A DNA stretch of 64,000 nt, from assembly GCA_028868515.1 (NCBI GenBank), contig JAGWUI010000003.1:62001-126000 (forward strand), written 5' to 3'. This DNA is from Gammaproteobacteria bacterium. Its GTDB lineage: Bacteria > Pseudomonadota > Gammaproteobacteria > Pseudomonadales > Moraxellaceae. A model generated the notes under the pieces. It had not been told where the DNA came from and made no database searches. It saw only the letters and a program-made list of their open reading frames with translations. Each line of letters starts with the position of its first letter. Within the stretch, counting starts at the first letter, position 1. This document shows positions 46,643-55,264 of this stretch, one piece after another. Position numbers and translations under genes: made by a program.

Positions 46643-47071
46643 TCAAATCGTCTTAGCTAACTTTTTCAGACCTTTAGTCAATCCAAGTTTGATACCAGCC
46701 AGAATCACTTGTCCAGAACCAGGAATTTTGCCTTCAAGTTCGATCGTATAATTCAGCAAAGTACCCGTACCTTCTGGTGTAAAAATCAAACGGCCAACAT
46801 GATGCTTGATCAATGGATTATTAATCAGCACATATTCAATAAATTTATTTGGTTCGTATTCAGTGATTTGTTCATACACAGGTGTCACAGAACCAATGCC
46901 CATCTTGCGTACTGAGCCCACACCATCGGGATGATGAGTATCAGCAGAATCCTGAACACGCGTTACCTGTAACGGAGCAAAGCATTCACCCAAACCAGCA
47001 TGCGTACCTAGCACTGCAAAGACTTGTTCTGGTGATTGTGTAAAACGTTGTTGAACGCTAATTGTTGCCAT
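46643..47071 (-). CDS. SRPBCC-fold polyketide-cyclase/START-like protein
   Basis: A 142-residue protein with the helix-grip pattern of SRPBCC proteins: QQRFTQSPEQVFAVLGTH, GVGSVRKMGIGSVTPVYEQI, EYEPNKFIEYVLI, GTGTLLNYTIELEGKIPGSG. Such domains bind small hydrophobic ligands; no substrate can be inferred. The second ATG (47071) is taken because the only ribosome-site-like sequence (AAGGGC) is too near the first at 47077. It may be co-transcribed with cmk (15-base gap). Confidence 0.85.
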   Translation of the reverse strand: MATISVQQRFTQSPEQVFAVLGTHAGLGECFAPLQVTRVQDSADTHHPDGVGSVRKMGIGSVTPVYEQITEYEPNKFIEYVLINNPLIKHHVGRLIFTPEGTGTLLNYTIELEGKIPGSGQVILAGIKLGLTKGLKKLAKTI

Positions 47072-47178
47072 GACCATGCCCTTTTTTTCAAAAAAATGAT
47101 GTCGTATAAAACATGCTGCATTAAACGCTAAATCGTATTTATATTACCAGCAACTTTTTACTTATCTTCAAATGTACA

Positions 47179-48444
47179 TTACCCTTCCCAGCGACTAATC
47201 ACCACTGATGCCAATGCATTTCCAATCACATTCACAGCCGTACGCGCCATATCCATAATACGATCAATCCCCGCAATAAATGCTAAACCTTCAGCAGGAA
47301 TCCCAACCGAACCCAATGTTGCCAGCAAAACAACAAAACTCACACCCGGAACACCCGCAATTCCTTTACTCGTCAGCATGAGAACAGACACTAAAGTAAC
47401 CTGCTGTCCAAGAGATAAATCAATCCCATAGAGTTGCGCTAAGAATAATGCCGCTATGGACTGATATAACGTACTGCCATCTAAGTTAAATGAATAACCC
47501 GTCGGAATGACAAATGCCACAATATGCTTTGGAACACCAAATCCATGCATCTTTTGAATTAAACGAGGCAGCACAGTTTCAGAACTCGCCGTGCTATACG
47601 CCAAAATCAGCTCCTCGCGTAAAAGCTTAATAATATCAATGATTCGAATGCCAACCCACCGCGCAATAGCACCAAAAATCACAAAGACAAAAGTAAACAT
47701 GGCGAGATAAACAACGCCAACTAATTTAGCCAGTGGAATCAGTGCCGCCAATCCGAACTTGCTCACAGCAACCGTCATTAACCCAAAAACACCTATCGGT
47801 GCAACTTGCATAATCACGCGCGTCACCCAAAACATGCTTTCTGCAACTTGGCTAAAAATATGAACGAGTGGTTTACCTTTTTCACCGAGTGATGCTATGC
47901 CTAACCCAAACATCACACTAAAAAAAATGATCGCCAACATATCGCCTTTCGCTAAGGCATCAAAGATATTCGTTGGAACAATATGCAGCAAAGTATCAGT
48001 AAACGAATGATGGGAAACCGTCTGCTCAGAAGCGACATACCCAGAAATATCGGTTTTGGTTAGCCCTGACAACACAATGCCCTTGCCAGGTTGAAGAATA
48101 TCAACAAACAATAAGCCGACTAGAATTGCAAAAGATGTAATAAATTCAAAATACAGTAGTGTTTTGCCACCCAATCGCCCCAGCGCTTTAATATCGCCCG
48201 TTCCAGCCACACCAACAATAAGTGTGCTCACGACGATGGGTACCACAATCATTTTAATTAAGCGAAGAAAAATATCTCCAAGCGGTGCAATCCATACACC
48301 AATCCAATCCTGACCTGCAAACATCCAACCCACAAAAACGCCAGCCAACAAACCCATGACGATTTGCCACGCCAGCGAAGGAAGCCGAATCAACGATTTT
48401 TTAGGTGATCCTTGCGGATTAACGATGGCATCCATATCTGTCAT
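47179..48444 (-). CDS. Dicarboxylate/amino acid:cation symporter (DAACS family)
   Basis: A 421-residue inner-membrane transporter. It shows the fold of GltP/DctA: LAWQIVMGLLAGVFVGWMF, IFLRLIKMIVVPIVVSTLIV, the Ser-rich hairpin ILAYSTASSETVLPRLIQKM, FVIPTGYSFNLDGSTLYQSI, the second hairpin MLTSKGIAGVPGVSFVVLLA, and DRIMDMARTAVNVIGNALAS with substrate-contacting residues. It takes up C4-dicarboxylates, glutamate or aspartate with H+ or Na+; which one is not clear. RTAVNV rather than RxxxNxxG-D details favour glutamate/aspartate types only weakly. Single gene. Confidence 0.93.
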   Translation of the reverse strand: MTDMDAIVNPQGSPKKSLIRLPSLAWQIVMGLLAGVFVGWMFAGQDWIGVWIAPLGDIFLRLIKMIVVPIVVSTLIVGVAGTGDIKALGRLGGKTLLYFEFITSFAILVGLLFVDILQPGKGIVLSGLTKTDISGYVASEQTVSHHSFTDTLLHIVPTNIFDALAKGDMLAIIFFSVMFGLGIASLGEKGKPLVHIFSQVAESMFWVTRVIMQVAPIGVFGLMTVAVSKFGLAALIPLAKLVGVVYLAMFTFVFVIFGAIARWVGIRIIDIIKLLREELILAYSTASSETVLPRLIQKMHGFGVPKHIVAFVIPTGYSFNLDGSTLYQSIAALFLAQLYGIDLSLGQQVTLVSVLMLTSKGIAGVPGVSFVVLLATLGSVGIPAEGLAFIAGIDRIMDMARTAVNVIGNALASVVISRWEG

Positions 48445-48563
48445 GTCGTACCACCTTTAATCAATGTCATGATATTTAATCATATTGATGGCAAATCCAA
48501 TCTATCAGATCGGCTCTTGCTTTTCATAACTCAGCATAAAGCTAATCGAGTCTAGAAGGTTTA

Positions 48564-49061
48564 TCAAGTGATGCTTTTTACATGATTCACAAAATTACAA
48601 GGTTTGGTTTCACTGTTGAGTTGCGATTCCAAAATCGTCGTCCAAGCAGTTTTGCATGCGCCTGTGGAACCTGGAACGCAGAAGATCAAAGTCCGATTTG
48701 CCATGCCAGCCAGTGCACGCGATTGCAGTGTGCTTGTACCGATTTCAAGCAGTGAATAGTGGCGGAATAACTCACCAAACCCTTCCACTTCTTTATCAAA
48801 TAAAGGTGCTAATGCCTCAGGCGTACTATCACGACCAGAGAAGCCCGTACCACCTGTCGTAATCACAACCTGAATATCTTTAGATGCAATCCACTTCGAC
48901 ACCACAGCGCGAAGCTGATAAATATCGTCTTTAACAATTTCACGAGCGGCTAGCGTATGTCCTGATGCAGTTAATGCATCGCATAAGTATTGTCCTGATG
49001 TATCTGTTGCCAATTCACGCGTATCAGATACCGTTAAGATCGCAATATTTAATAGTTTCAT
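48564..49061 (-). CDS. moaB: Molybdenum cofactor biosynthesis protein MoaB
   Basis: A 165-residue protein of the MogA/MoaB adenylyltransferase-like fold. It shows IAILTVSDTRELATDTSG, the nucleotide-binding VVITTGGTGFSGRDSTPEAL, EVEGFGELFRHYS and FCVPGSTGACKTAW. In E. coli MoaB has no essential role and the reaction is by MogA; elsewhere MoaB activates molybdopterin. No other molybdenum cofactor gene is nearby. ATG 49061 opens MKLLNIAIL. tadA lies 64 bases upstream on the same strand. Confidence 0.94.
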   Translation of the reverse strand: MKLLNIAILTVSDTRELATDTSGQYLCDALTASGHTLAAREIVKDDIYQLRAVVSKWIASKDIQVVITTGGTGFSGRDSTPEALAPLFDKEVEGFGELFRHYSLLEIGTSTLQSRALAGMANRTLIFCVPGSTGACKTAWTTILESQLNSETKPCNFVNHVKSIT

Positions 49062-49125
49062 GTAACTTTTCTCAATAATTTAAAGAAACAATATCTCGTC
49101 AATACCACTAACCACTACATCCAGA

Positions 49126-49593
49126 TTAGCCACGTCTAGCTTTAAAAAATGCCTTTAATAATGCTGCACTTTCCTCTGCCATTAACCCACCAGCAAAACT
49201 AAACTTATGATTATAAAAACCACTATCCAGCAACTGCCTAGCGCTGACCAAAGAACCCGCACGAGGTTCTTCTGCGGCATAAATCACACGTGCAACACGC
49301 CCATGAATCATTGCACCAACACATTGTGTGCAGGGCTCAAGCGTCACATATAACGTAACATCAAATGGTAGTCGATAATTTTGTAGCTTTTGGCAAGCAT
49401 CGCGCAGCGCACAAATCTCGGCATGTGCTGTTGGATCATGTTGAGTAATTGGTTGGTTAAAACCCTCGCCGATAATTTGCCCATCATGGACTAAAACCGC
49501 ACCAACAGGAACTTCACCAAGATCAGCAGCACGTTTGGCTAAGTCTAAGGCAGCAGTCATCCAGATGTGATCTTGGGGGGTAAAATTAGACAT
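49126..49593 (-). CDS. tadA: tRNA adenosine-34 deaminase TadA
   Basis: TadA converts A34 of tRNA-Arg(ACG) to inosine. The 155-residue cytidine-deaminase-fold protein has the zinc and catalytic residues TAHAEICAL (His57, Glu59) and LEPCTQCVGAMIHGRV (Cys88, Cys91), with AVLVHDGQIIGEGFNQPI before. Length is typical. ATG 49593 opens MSNFTPQDHIWM. The secreted protein gene upstream ends six bases away, suggesting co-transcription. Confidence 0.96.
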   Translation of the reverse strand: MSNFTPQDHIWMTAALDLAKRAADLGEVPVGAVLVHDGQIIGEGFNQPITQHDPTAHAEICALRDACQKLQNYRLPFDVTLYVTLEPCTQCVGAMIHGRVARVIYAAEEPRAGSLVSARQLLDSGFYNHKFSFAGGLMAEESAALLKAFFKARRG

Positions 49594-49599
49594 ACGTAA

Positions 49600-50313
49600 T
49601 TAAATCTTTAAAGTATAAGAAAAGCGATTGGCACTTTCCCAAATTATGACCTGTTGATCATCATTTATATTAAGAGAAATAAAATCCTGTTGGCTATCAT
49701 CTAAAAACCAGAAATATATTTTTGCACCCTTATTGAATGATGGTTCACCAAGAATCTTTATAAGCTGCTCCAATGCAGATTTATTTGAAATAGTTTTTAA
49801 CTTTGCAAGTAATTCGAGTTCTTTCTGAGTCATTAACCTCAGTGCTTCAGTATTTTGCTCCTCTCTAGTTTTATTTGGATCGAATCCATACCGCCACGTA
49901 TTTAGTAAACCATCAGAGCTATCAATACCAAGAATATCCATTATTTTTTCAACATAGCCAAGTAAACAATCTTTGTCGTCACTACTTGCAAAATCAAACT
50001 CATGTAGAGTGATCTTAAACTCATTCAGTACATCTTGCTTTGAAAGCGTAGAGGATTGTCGTGCAAGCAAGCGAGTCGCAAGCTCATTTATACTTTTTTC
50101 ATAGCTTATTCTCTTTGAATCTGGCATTACGCCAGAATAACTACCATCAGCCATAAATTTTGGAGCTGAAATAAAATGCTGGAGCGCATGAGCTCGATCA
50201 ATATTAATTACAATCTGAGACTCAACTAGTTCCTCTTGCGCAAATGAGATTTGCCCCAAACAACAGATAGAACCTAAAAGAACCACAGATAAATAATACT
50301 TTCTAATTCTCAT
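49600..50313 (-). CDS. Uncharacterised secreted protein, possibly DUF4844
   Basis: A 237-residue protein with a clear signal peptide (MRIRKYYLSVVLLGSICCLG, cleavage after QISFA). The middle has a helical region with CLLGYVEKIMDILGIDSSDG and LLNTWRYGFDP, a combination I recall from DUF4844 proteins, although I cannot confirm it. The C-terminal 60 residues (LIKILGEPSFNKGAKIYFWF) are more beta-like and resemble no family I know. Lower GC than its neighbours may indicate acquisition. Probably periplasmic; function unknown. It has a six-base gap to tadA. Confidence 0.8.
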   Translation of the reverse strand: MRIRKYYLSVVLLGSICCLGQISFAQEELVESQIVINIDRAHALQHFISAPKFMADGSYSGVMPDSKRISYEKSINELATRLLARQSSTLSKQDVLNEFKITLHEFDFASSDDKDCLLGYVEKIMDILGIDSSDGLLNTWRYGFDPNKTREEQNTEALRLMTQKELELLAKLKTISNKSALEQLIKILGEPSFNKGAKIYFWFLDDSQQDFISLNINDDQQVIIWESANRFSYTLKI

Positions 50314-50339
50314 AATAGAACGAATCCTATAAATTGTGA

Positions 50340-51464
50340 TTAATCCACCCCGAACTTCTTCAAAATCTCACTCCAGCTTTCATCATCTCCACTCGGCACG
50401 CCACCAAGCGCTTGCTTAAGCGACTCAACTTTCTGTACTTGCCAAACAGGCTTATTATCCTTATCCACCAAGCGTGCACGTACACCTTCATTGAAATCTG
50501 GATGACGAATCTTCCACTCAGCCAACTGAACTTCAAGTGCAAACACTTGCGCCCACGGACGATCTGCCTCACTCGCCCATTGCCACAACAACCATGTCAA
50601 TGCAGCCGTAGATGGTGAACCATTTTTCAAATTATCAGCAGCTTGTTTGAGCCACAAATTACTGGTGATTTCAGACAACGCAATAATCGCGTTGTAATCC
50701 TCAAGGAAATCCACACCACGACAAACTCGACCTATTTCATCCAAACTATTTTTTAAAACATCACCACCAACAGGACGATGAATCGCGGCCAAAGCATCGG
50801 CAACTAAATGATAATGTCCAGTAATCGAATTCTGCGTTTTCCAATTCAGATTAACGAGCCTCGCTAAAACATCTTCTTTGCTCAAATGACTGATATGTGT
50901 TGCCCAATTGATCATATGCGCATCATTCGCATCAACTAACGCACCCGTCAAACCCAAGAACAATCCAATCAAACCGCGCTCTGCCAGAAACCGTGTACCA
51001 CCAACATCTGGAAATAAGCCAATATTAATTTCAGGCATTGCCAACTTCGATGTTGGCGTCACTAAACGAAACGGCGCAGCCATCAGCAGCCCCATACCGC
51101 CACCCATGACATAACCTTCACCCCAAACCACAATCGGCTTGCTGTACTGATGCAGCATCAAATCAGCTGCGTACTCCTCCCTAAAGAAAACATCCGCGCC
51201 AATAGCATTTCCATCCAATGACATCTGGCGTAATTGACGCACATCGCCACCCGCACAAAATGCTTTCGGTGTCGTGCTATCCATCCAAATCGCCAAAGTT
51301 TCCTCATCATCCGCCAGAGCAATCACAACTTCAAAGATAGACCGAGCCAACGACTCATCCAGCGCATGCAAGGATTTAGGACGATTCAAACGAACGACAG
51401 TCCAGCCGTTGCCAGCGCGCTCAACAATAAGATCTGGATGATCAGTTAGGTATAGCTTTGTCAT
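50340..51464 (-). CDS. Enoyl-CoA hydratase/isomerase family protein, HIBYL-CoA hydrolase-like
   Basis: A 374-residue crotonase-fold protein, the length of 3-hydroxyisobutyryl-CoA hydrolases rather than simple hydratases (about 260). Motifs: VVRLNRPKSLHALDESLARS, FCAGGDVRQLRQM, the oxyanion-hole region YSKPIVVWGEGYVMGGGMGL, and KLAMPEINIGLFPDVGGTRF with the Glu and Asp residues of the hydrolase; the C-terminal extension has EVQLAEWKIRHPDFNEGVRA, matching the HIBCH end with its NEGVRA-like motif. It would act in valine breakdown. Related genes are not nearby; the SDR at 8316 belongs to a kindred pathway. ATG 51464. Confidence 0.92.
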   Translation of the reverse strand: MTKLYLTDHPDLIVERAGNGWTVVRLNRPKSLHALDESLARSIFEVVIALADDEETLAIWMDSTTPKAFCAGGDVRQLRQMSLDGNAIGADVFFREEYAADLMLHQYSKPIVVWGEGYVMGGGMGLLMAAPFRLVTPTSKLAMPEINIGLFPDVGGTRFLAERGLIGLFLGLTGALVDANDAHMINWATHISHLSKEDVLARLVNLNWKTQNSITGHYHLVADALAAIHRPVGGDVLKNSLDEIGRVCRGVDFLEDYNAIIALSEITSNLWLKQAADNLKNGSPSTAALTWLLWQWASEADRPWAQVFALEVQLAEWKIRHPDFNEGVRARLVDKDNKPVWQVQKVESLKQALGGVPSGDDESWSEILKKFGVD

Positions 51465-51513
51465 TCAATCACTCTACAAATATTTTTTCGTTACATGAAA
51501 CAAATTACAATAT

Positions 51514-52242
51514 TTATCCTAAGTGCCAATCAATCGGCGCTTTACCATATTGAACGAGATATTGATTTGCCTTCGAAAATGGGCGACTGCCAAAAAAACC
51601 ACCACGATTCGCAGCCAATGGCGAAGGATGCGCAGCAGAAAGCACTAAATGACGCTCACTATCAATGCGCTTTCCTTTTCGCTGCGCATATGCTCCCCAC
51701 AGAATAAAAACCGTATGCTCTGTATGATCATTCACCACATCAATCACTTGATCAGTAAACTCCTCCCAGCCACGTCCCTGATGACTCGTTGGCTGCCCTT
51801 CAACAACCGTCATCACACTGTTTAATAGCAATACGCCTTGTTGCGCCCATGCTGTCAGATCACCATGACCAGCAGGCTTAATACCTAAATCAGTCGAAAG
51901 CTCATGCAAAATATTTCGCAATGACGGTGGAATCGGAATGCTGCGCTGAACAGAAAAAGACAAACCGTTGGCTTGACGCGCGCCGTGATAAGGGTCTTGC
52001 CCAAGAATCACGACCTTCACTTGATTTAATGGCGTGGTATTAAAGGCATTAAAAATCAGATTATTGGGCGGATAAATCGTGAGATTTTGTTGTTTTTGTT
52101 CAATCAAAAAGTGTCGTAAAGCACTCATCGATTCGCTGGTTAATGCATCGGCCAATGCCGCTTTCCAACCCTCCTCGAGCTGAACACGAGCAAGCGTAGC
52201 GGCTTTGTTATTTTCAGCGAGATTCTGTGACAATTCGGTCAT
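51514..52242 (-). CDS. ung: Uracil-DNA glycosylase
   Basis: Ung removes uracil from DNA to start base excision repair. The 242-residue protein has the catalytic water-activating motif VVILGQDPYHGARQANGLSF (Asp83), GVLLLNSVMTVVEGQPTSH, and the minor-groove loop AAHPSPLAANRGGFFGSRPF with catalytic His. The ATG at 52242 (MTELSQNLAE) is preferred over a TTG at 52263. Monocistronic or with the MFS gene upstream, which ends over 100 bases away past a REP-like repeat. Confidence 0.96.
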   Translation of the reverse strand: MTELSQNLAENNKAATLARVQLEEGWKAALADALTSESMSALRHFLIEQKQQNLTIYPPNNLIFNAFNTTPLNQVKVVILGQDPYHGARQANGLSFSVQRSIPIPPSLRNILHELSTDLGIKPAGHGDLTAWAQQGVLLLNSVMTVVEGQPTSHQGRGWEEFTDQVIDVVNDHTEHTVFILWGAYAQRKGKRIDSERHLVLSAAHPSPLAANRGGFFGSRPFSKANQYLVQYGKAPIDWHLG

Positions 52243-52296
52243 ATATGAATACTTTTCAGTCAAATTAATGTGATTTTTTCAGGAAAAAAGCCTACA

Positions 52297-52325
52297 TAGC
52301 TCGTTGAACTTGTCGAAACGCGCGT
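52297..52325. repeat. REP-like repeat, half copy
   Basis: TAGCTCGTTGAACTTGTCGA followed by AACGCGCG matches the left arm of the 10314 and 41728 repeats. The right arm is absent; a possible trace is AAGCGCTGAA at 52335-52344. Located between ung and the MFS gene. Confidence 0.55.
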
Positions 52326-52355
52326 GAGAACCAAGCGCTGAATCTGATCAACCAC

Positions 52356-53732
52356 CTAAAACACCAATTCCTGCCCTGTTAAATCAGACAATTGTTGGCG
52401 AGCATATTCATTGAGCTTACGTTTATCAACCTTTAAATAAGCCACATGCTGATCAAGCAAAATAACAATATCTTCAACACCATCAACTTCCAGCAAACAA
52501 GCAGCCCAATCATTCACATGTGTTTTAAAACCCGCAAGAGGATGATCTGGTAAACGAATCGATAAACTCGACAAATATGGCGGAGAACCCAAGTAACTCA
52601 CGATCAACAGCCAGACAAGCGCAAGACCCGCCAAGATGCCCCAACTCACCTGCGCATTCGCATAAGTCAATAATTGCCCACCCAGTACGCCACCCGCAAA
52701 CGCACCTAGGAACTGACTGGATGCATTAATTCCCATCGCTGTGGCACGCGCTGCAACAGGCGCACGTTTAGCCAACCATGATGGCACCATTGCTTCAAGT
52801 AAATTAAACGAAACAAAAAACAACCCGACGCCCAGCACCATACCAAAACGATTCTGACCAAACATCAGCACGACAAGTGAAACTACAACAAGTCCAACTG
52901 CCGCAATAAAAATCCGTCGCATGCGACGTTTGACCTCAGCCACAATAATGGCAGGAATTGTCATCATCGCACCAAGTAACAATAGCGGCAGGTAATACCA
53001 ACCTTGATGCGCAAGCGGAATATGTGCGTACTCAACCAGTTGTTGAGGCAACATGACAAAAGCAGCAGTCATGAGCAAATGCAGTGCAAAAATAGACACA
53101 TGCATACGGTTAAGATCAGACAAAGCTAAAACTGACTTCAGTTGAACCCTAAATCCCAATGGATTCTGCTTTAACAGTCGTAGTGGTGAGGGAACTATCG
53201 CAAGCAAACCGATTGCCAATACACCAGCAATCGAAGTAAGCCAAAACAAACCTGACAACCCAAACTGTTTGGTCAATACTGGCCCAAGACTAAACGCAAC
53301 AATAAATGACAAACCAATTGTCATGCCCATCGTTGCCATTGCCTTATTGCGATGTTCTTCACGAGTCACGTCAGCGAGCAACGCCATCACAATTGCTGAA
53401 ATCGCACCAGAACCCGCAATTGCACGCCCCAGAATCACGCCCCAAATCGATGTAGACGTTGCTGAAATCGCCCCACCTAAAGCAAAAACCAACAATCCAA
53501 TCACAATGAGTGGCTTTCTTGCAGTCCGATCAGCAAGCAGACTTAATGGAATTTGTAAAATTGCTTGTGACAACCCATAAATCCCGATAGCCAATCCAAT
53601 CAACGCAGGCGTTGCACCTGTATAACCCTGCCCATAAATCGCAAACACAGGCACAATCATAAACAGACCAAGCATTCGCAAGGCAAAAATACTACCCAAT
53701 GCAAACATTGCACGTAGCTCAGATCGATTCAT
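52356..53732 (-). CDS. MFS transporter of the YajR type
   Basis: A 458-residue inner-membrane protein with 12 predicted helices: MFALGSIFALRMLGLFMIVP, then LIGLAIGIYGLSQAILQIP, LLADRTARKPLIVIGLLV (motif A), and LGRAIAGSGAISAIVMALLA. The C-terminal domain (about 390-455; DWAACLLEVDGVEDIVILLD, then VAYLKVDKRKLNEYAR) is the ferredoxin-like YAM domain that marks YajR. The substrate of YajR is not known. Single gene, divergent from the cyo operon. Confidence 0.9.
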   Translation of the reverse strand: MNRSELRAMFALGSIFALRMLGLFMIVPVFAIYGQGYTGATPALIGLAIGIYGLSQAILQIPLSLLADRTARKPLIVIGLLVFALGGAISATSTSIWGVILGRAIAGSGAISAIVMALLADVTREEHRNKAMATMGMTIGLSFIVAFSLGPVLTKQFGLSGLFWLTSIAGVLAIGLLAIVPSPLRLLKQNPLGFRVQLKSVLALSDLNRMHVSIFALHLLMTAAFVMLPQQLVEYAHIPLAHQGWYYLPLLLLGAMMTIPAIIVAEVKRRMRRIFIAAVGLVVVSLVVLMFGQNRFGMVLGVGLFFVSFNLLEAMVPSWLAKRAPVAARATAMGINASSQFLGAFAGGVLGGQLLTYANAQVSWGILAGLALVWLLIVSYLGSPPYLSSLSIRLPDHPLAGFKTHVNDWAACLLEVDGVEDIVILLDQHVAYLKVDKRKLNEYARQQLSDLTGQELVF

Positions 53733-54115
53733 AACGGTTTGGATTTCTCAAGGTCAATTTTGAATAAATACGCACAATACATTTCAAACAAAGCAAGGGT
53801 TTAAAATGCATACGAATTATGCCGTAGTTTACTAAACCTTGTCACACTGATTTAAAAGCGAATAAATATCATATTATGACATTTATTTAAAAACCAAAAA
53901 AACTCACAAGATACAAACAAAAGATACAACCTTAATCATTGAATAAAAAAGTTTTTTAGAAAAAGTCGCACAATAAAAGAGCCAACATGATGTTATCAGT
54001 ACAAACATCCTGATATAATTTGCAAGGACAACTCATACGATTCAACGACATAATTACTGCATAATTTACGAAGTTCCTATTCATTACAGAGATTTAGTCT
54101 GCGATGCGTAGTTAA

Positions 54116-54144
54116 TTGAATTTTGTACAACCCAATGTTTTATT
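54116..54144 (+). promoter_or_regulatory. Candidate promoter of cyoABCDE
   Basis: TTGAAT (54116-54121), 17-base spacer and TTTATT (54139-54144), about 100 bases before cyoA. The 517-base gap 53733-54249 is very AT-rich near the MFS gene. I found no exact Fur, ArcA or FNR box and no repeats. A 13-codon frame at 54161-54202 may be chance. Confidence 0.35.
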
Positions 54145-54249
54145 TACTGTTACGGACCGTATGAACAACAATCGTCCACTTTTGTTGCAGATTGCTGAGT
54201 AACTTGATAAATCGAAGATGCTCCCCCTAATTCATAGTAAGGTCGCAAG

Positions 54250-55245
54250 ATGAGTAATCAACCATACACTAAACCGCTTCGTATGCTGTCAATTTTTGGC
54301 ACTATACTTGTTGCAAGCTTGTTAAACGGCTGTGACAACGCGCTTCTCAACCCGAAAGGTCAGGTTGGTCTTGATGAGCGCAATCTCATCATTACATCAA
54401 CCTTGTTAATGCTAATCGTGGTTATTCCAGTCATCATCATGACATTTTGGTTCGCATGGCGTTATAGAGCATCGAATACCAAGGCAACCTATCTGCCAAA
54501 CTGGGAACACTCAACTAAAATTGAAATTGTTCTCTGGACTATTCCTTGCATCATTATTTTGGCATTAGGAATCATCACTTGGGATACTACACACAAGCTG
54601 AATCCTGGCACTCCAATTCAGTCCAATGAAAAACCAATCGTTATTGATGTTGTCGCACTCGACTGGAAATGGTTATTTATCTACCCAGAACAAGGTATCG
54701 CAACAGTCAACGAAGTGGCTTTCCCTGTCAATGTTCCTGTGGAATTCCACATCACATCTGGCACTGTTATGAACTCGTTCTTCATTCCACAGTTAGGTAG
54801 TCAAATCTACGCAATGGGTGGTATGGACAACAAACTCAACCTGATTGCTAATGAACAAGGTACATTCCCTGGTATCTCTGCAAACTACAGTGGTGCTGGA
54901 TTCTCTGCAATGAAATTCAATGCTGTAGTTGGATCAAAAGACGACTTCACAGCATGGGTAAACAAAGTCAAACAATCTCCAAAAGCATTGGACTTGGCTG
55001 CATATGCAGTAGTGTCTCAGCTTAGCGCAGAGGAAAAAAGCCCTCACTACGAGCCTAAAGTTTATCCAGTGACATACTTCTCGTCATTTAAGCAAAACCT
55101 TTTCAACGACATCATGATTAGTTCTCGCGATGGTATTGCGATTGAAAAAGTAGGCGAAAAGGTTCAAGCACCAGCAGCTTCTGAAAAAACAATGCATATG
55201 TCTGACGACTCAATGTCGGATATGCCACAGTCTCCCGCTCATTGA
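54250..55245 (+). CDS. cyoA: Cytochrome bo3 ubiquinol oxidase subunit II
   Basis: A 331-residue lipoprotein: signal sequence with lipobox VASLLNGC, two membrane helices (LLMLIVVIPVIIMTFWFAWR; IVLWTIPCIIILALGIITW), then a periplasmic cupredoxin-like domain (VVALDWKWLFIYPEQGIATV, TSGTVMNSFFIPQLGSQIYA) that lacks the CuA ligands of cytochrome c oxidase. Hence it is a quinol oxidase subunit. The C-terminus is Met/His/Asp-rich (TMHMSDDSMSDMPQ). It starts the cyo operon; cyoB begins 19 bases later. AAGG lies ahead of ATG 54250. Confidence 0.97.
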   Translation: MSNQPYTKPLRMLSIFGTILVASLLNGCDNALLNPKGQVGLDERNLIITSTLLMLIVVIPVIIMTFWFAWRYRASNTKATYLPNWEHSTKIEIVLWTIPCIIILALGIITWDTTHKLNPGTPIQSNEKPIVIDVVALDWKWLFIYPEQGIATVNEVAFPVNVPVEFHITSGTVMNSFFIPQLGSQIYAMGGMDNKLNLIANEQGTFPGISANYSGAGFSAMKFNAVVGSKDDFTAWVNKVKQSPKALDLAAYAVVSQLSAEEKSPHYEPKVYPVTYFSSFKQNLFNDIMISSRDGIAIEKVGEKVQAPAASEKTMHMSDDSMSDMPQSPAH

Positions 55246-55264
55246 GTATCTGAGGAATTAAGAA

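Noticed and set aside
54161-54202. 13-codon leader peptide before cyoA
   Set aside because: MNNNRPLLLQIAE lacks a ribosome site and regulatory hairpins; likely chance.
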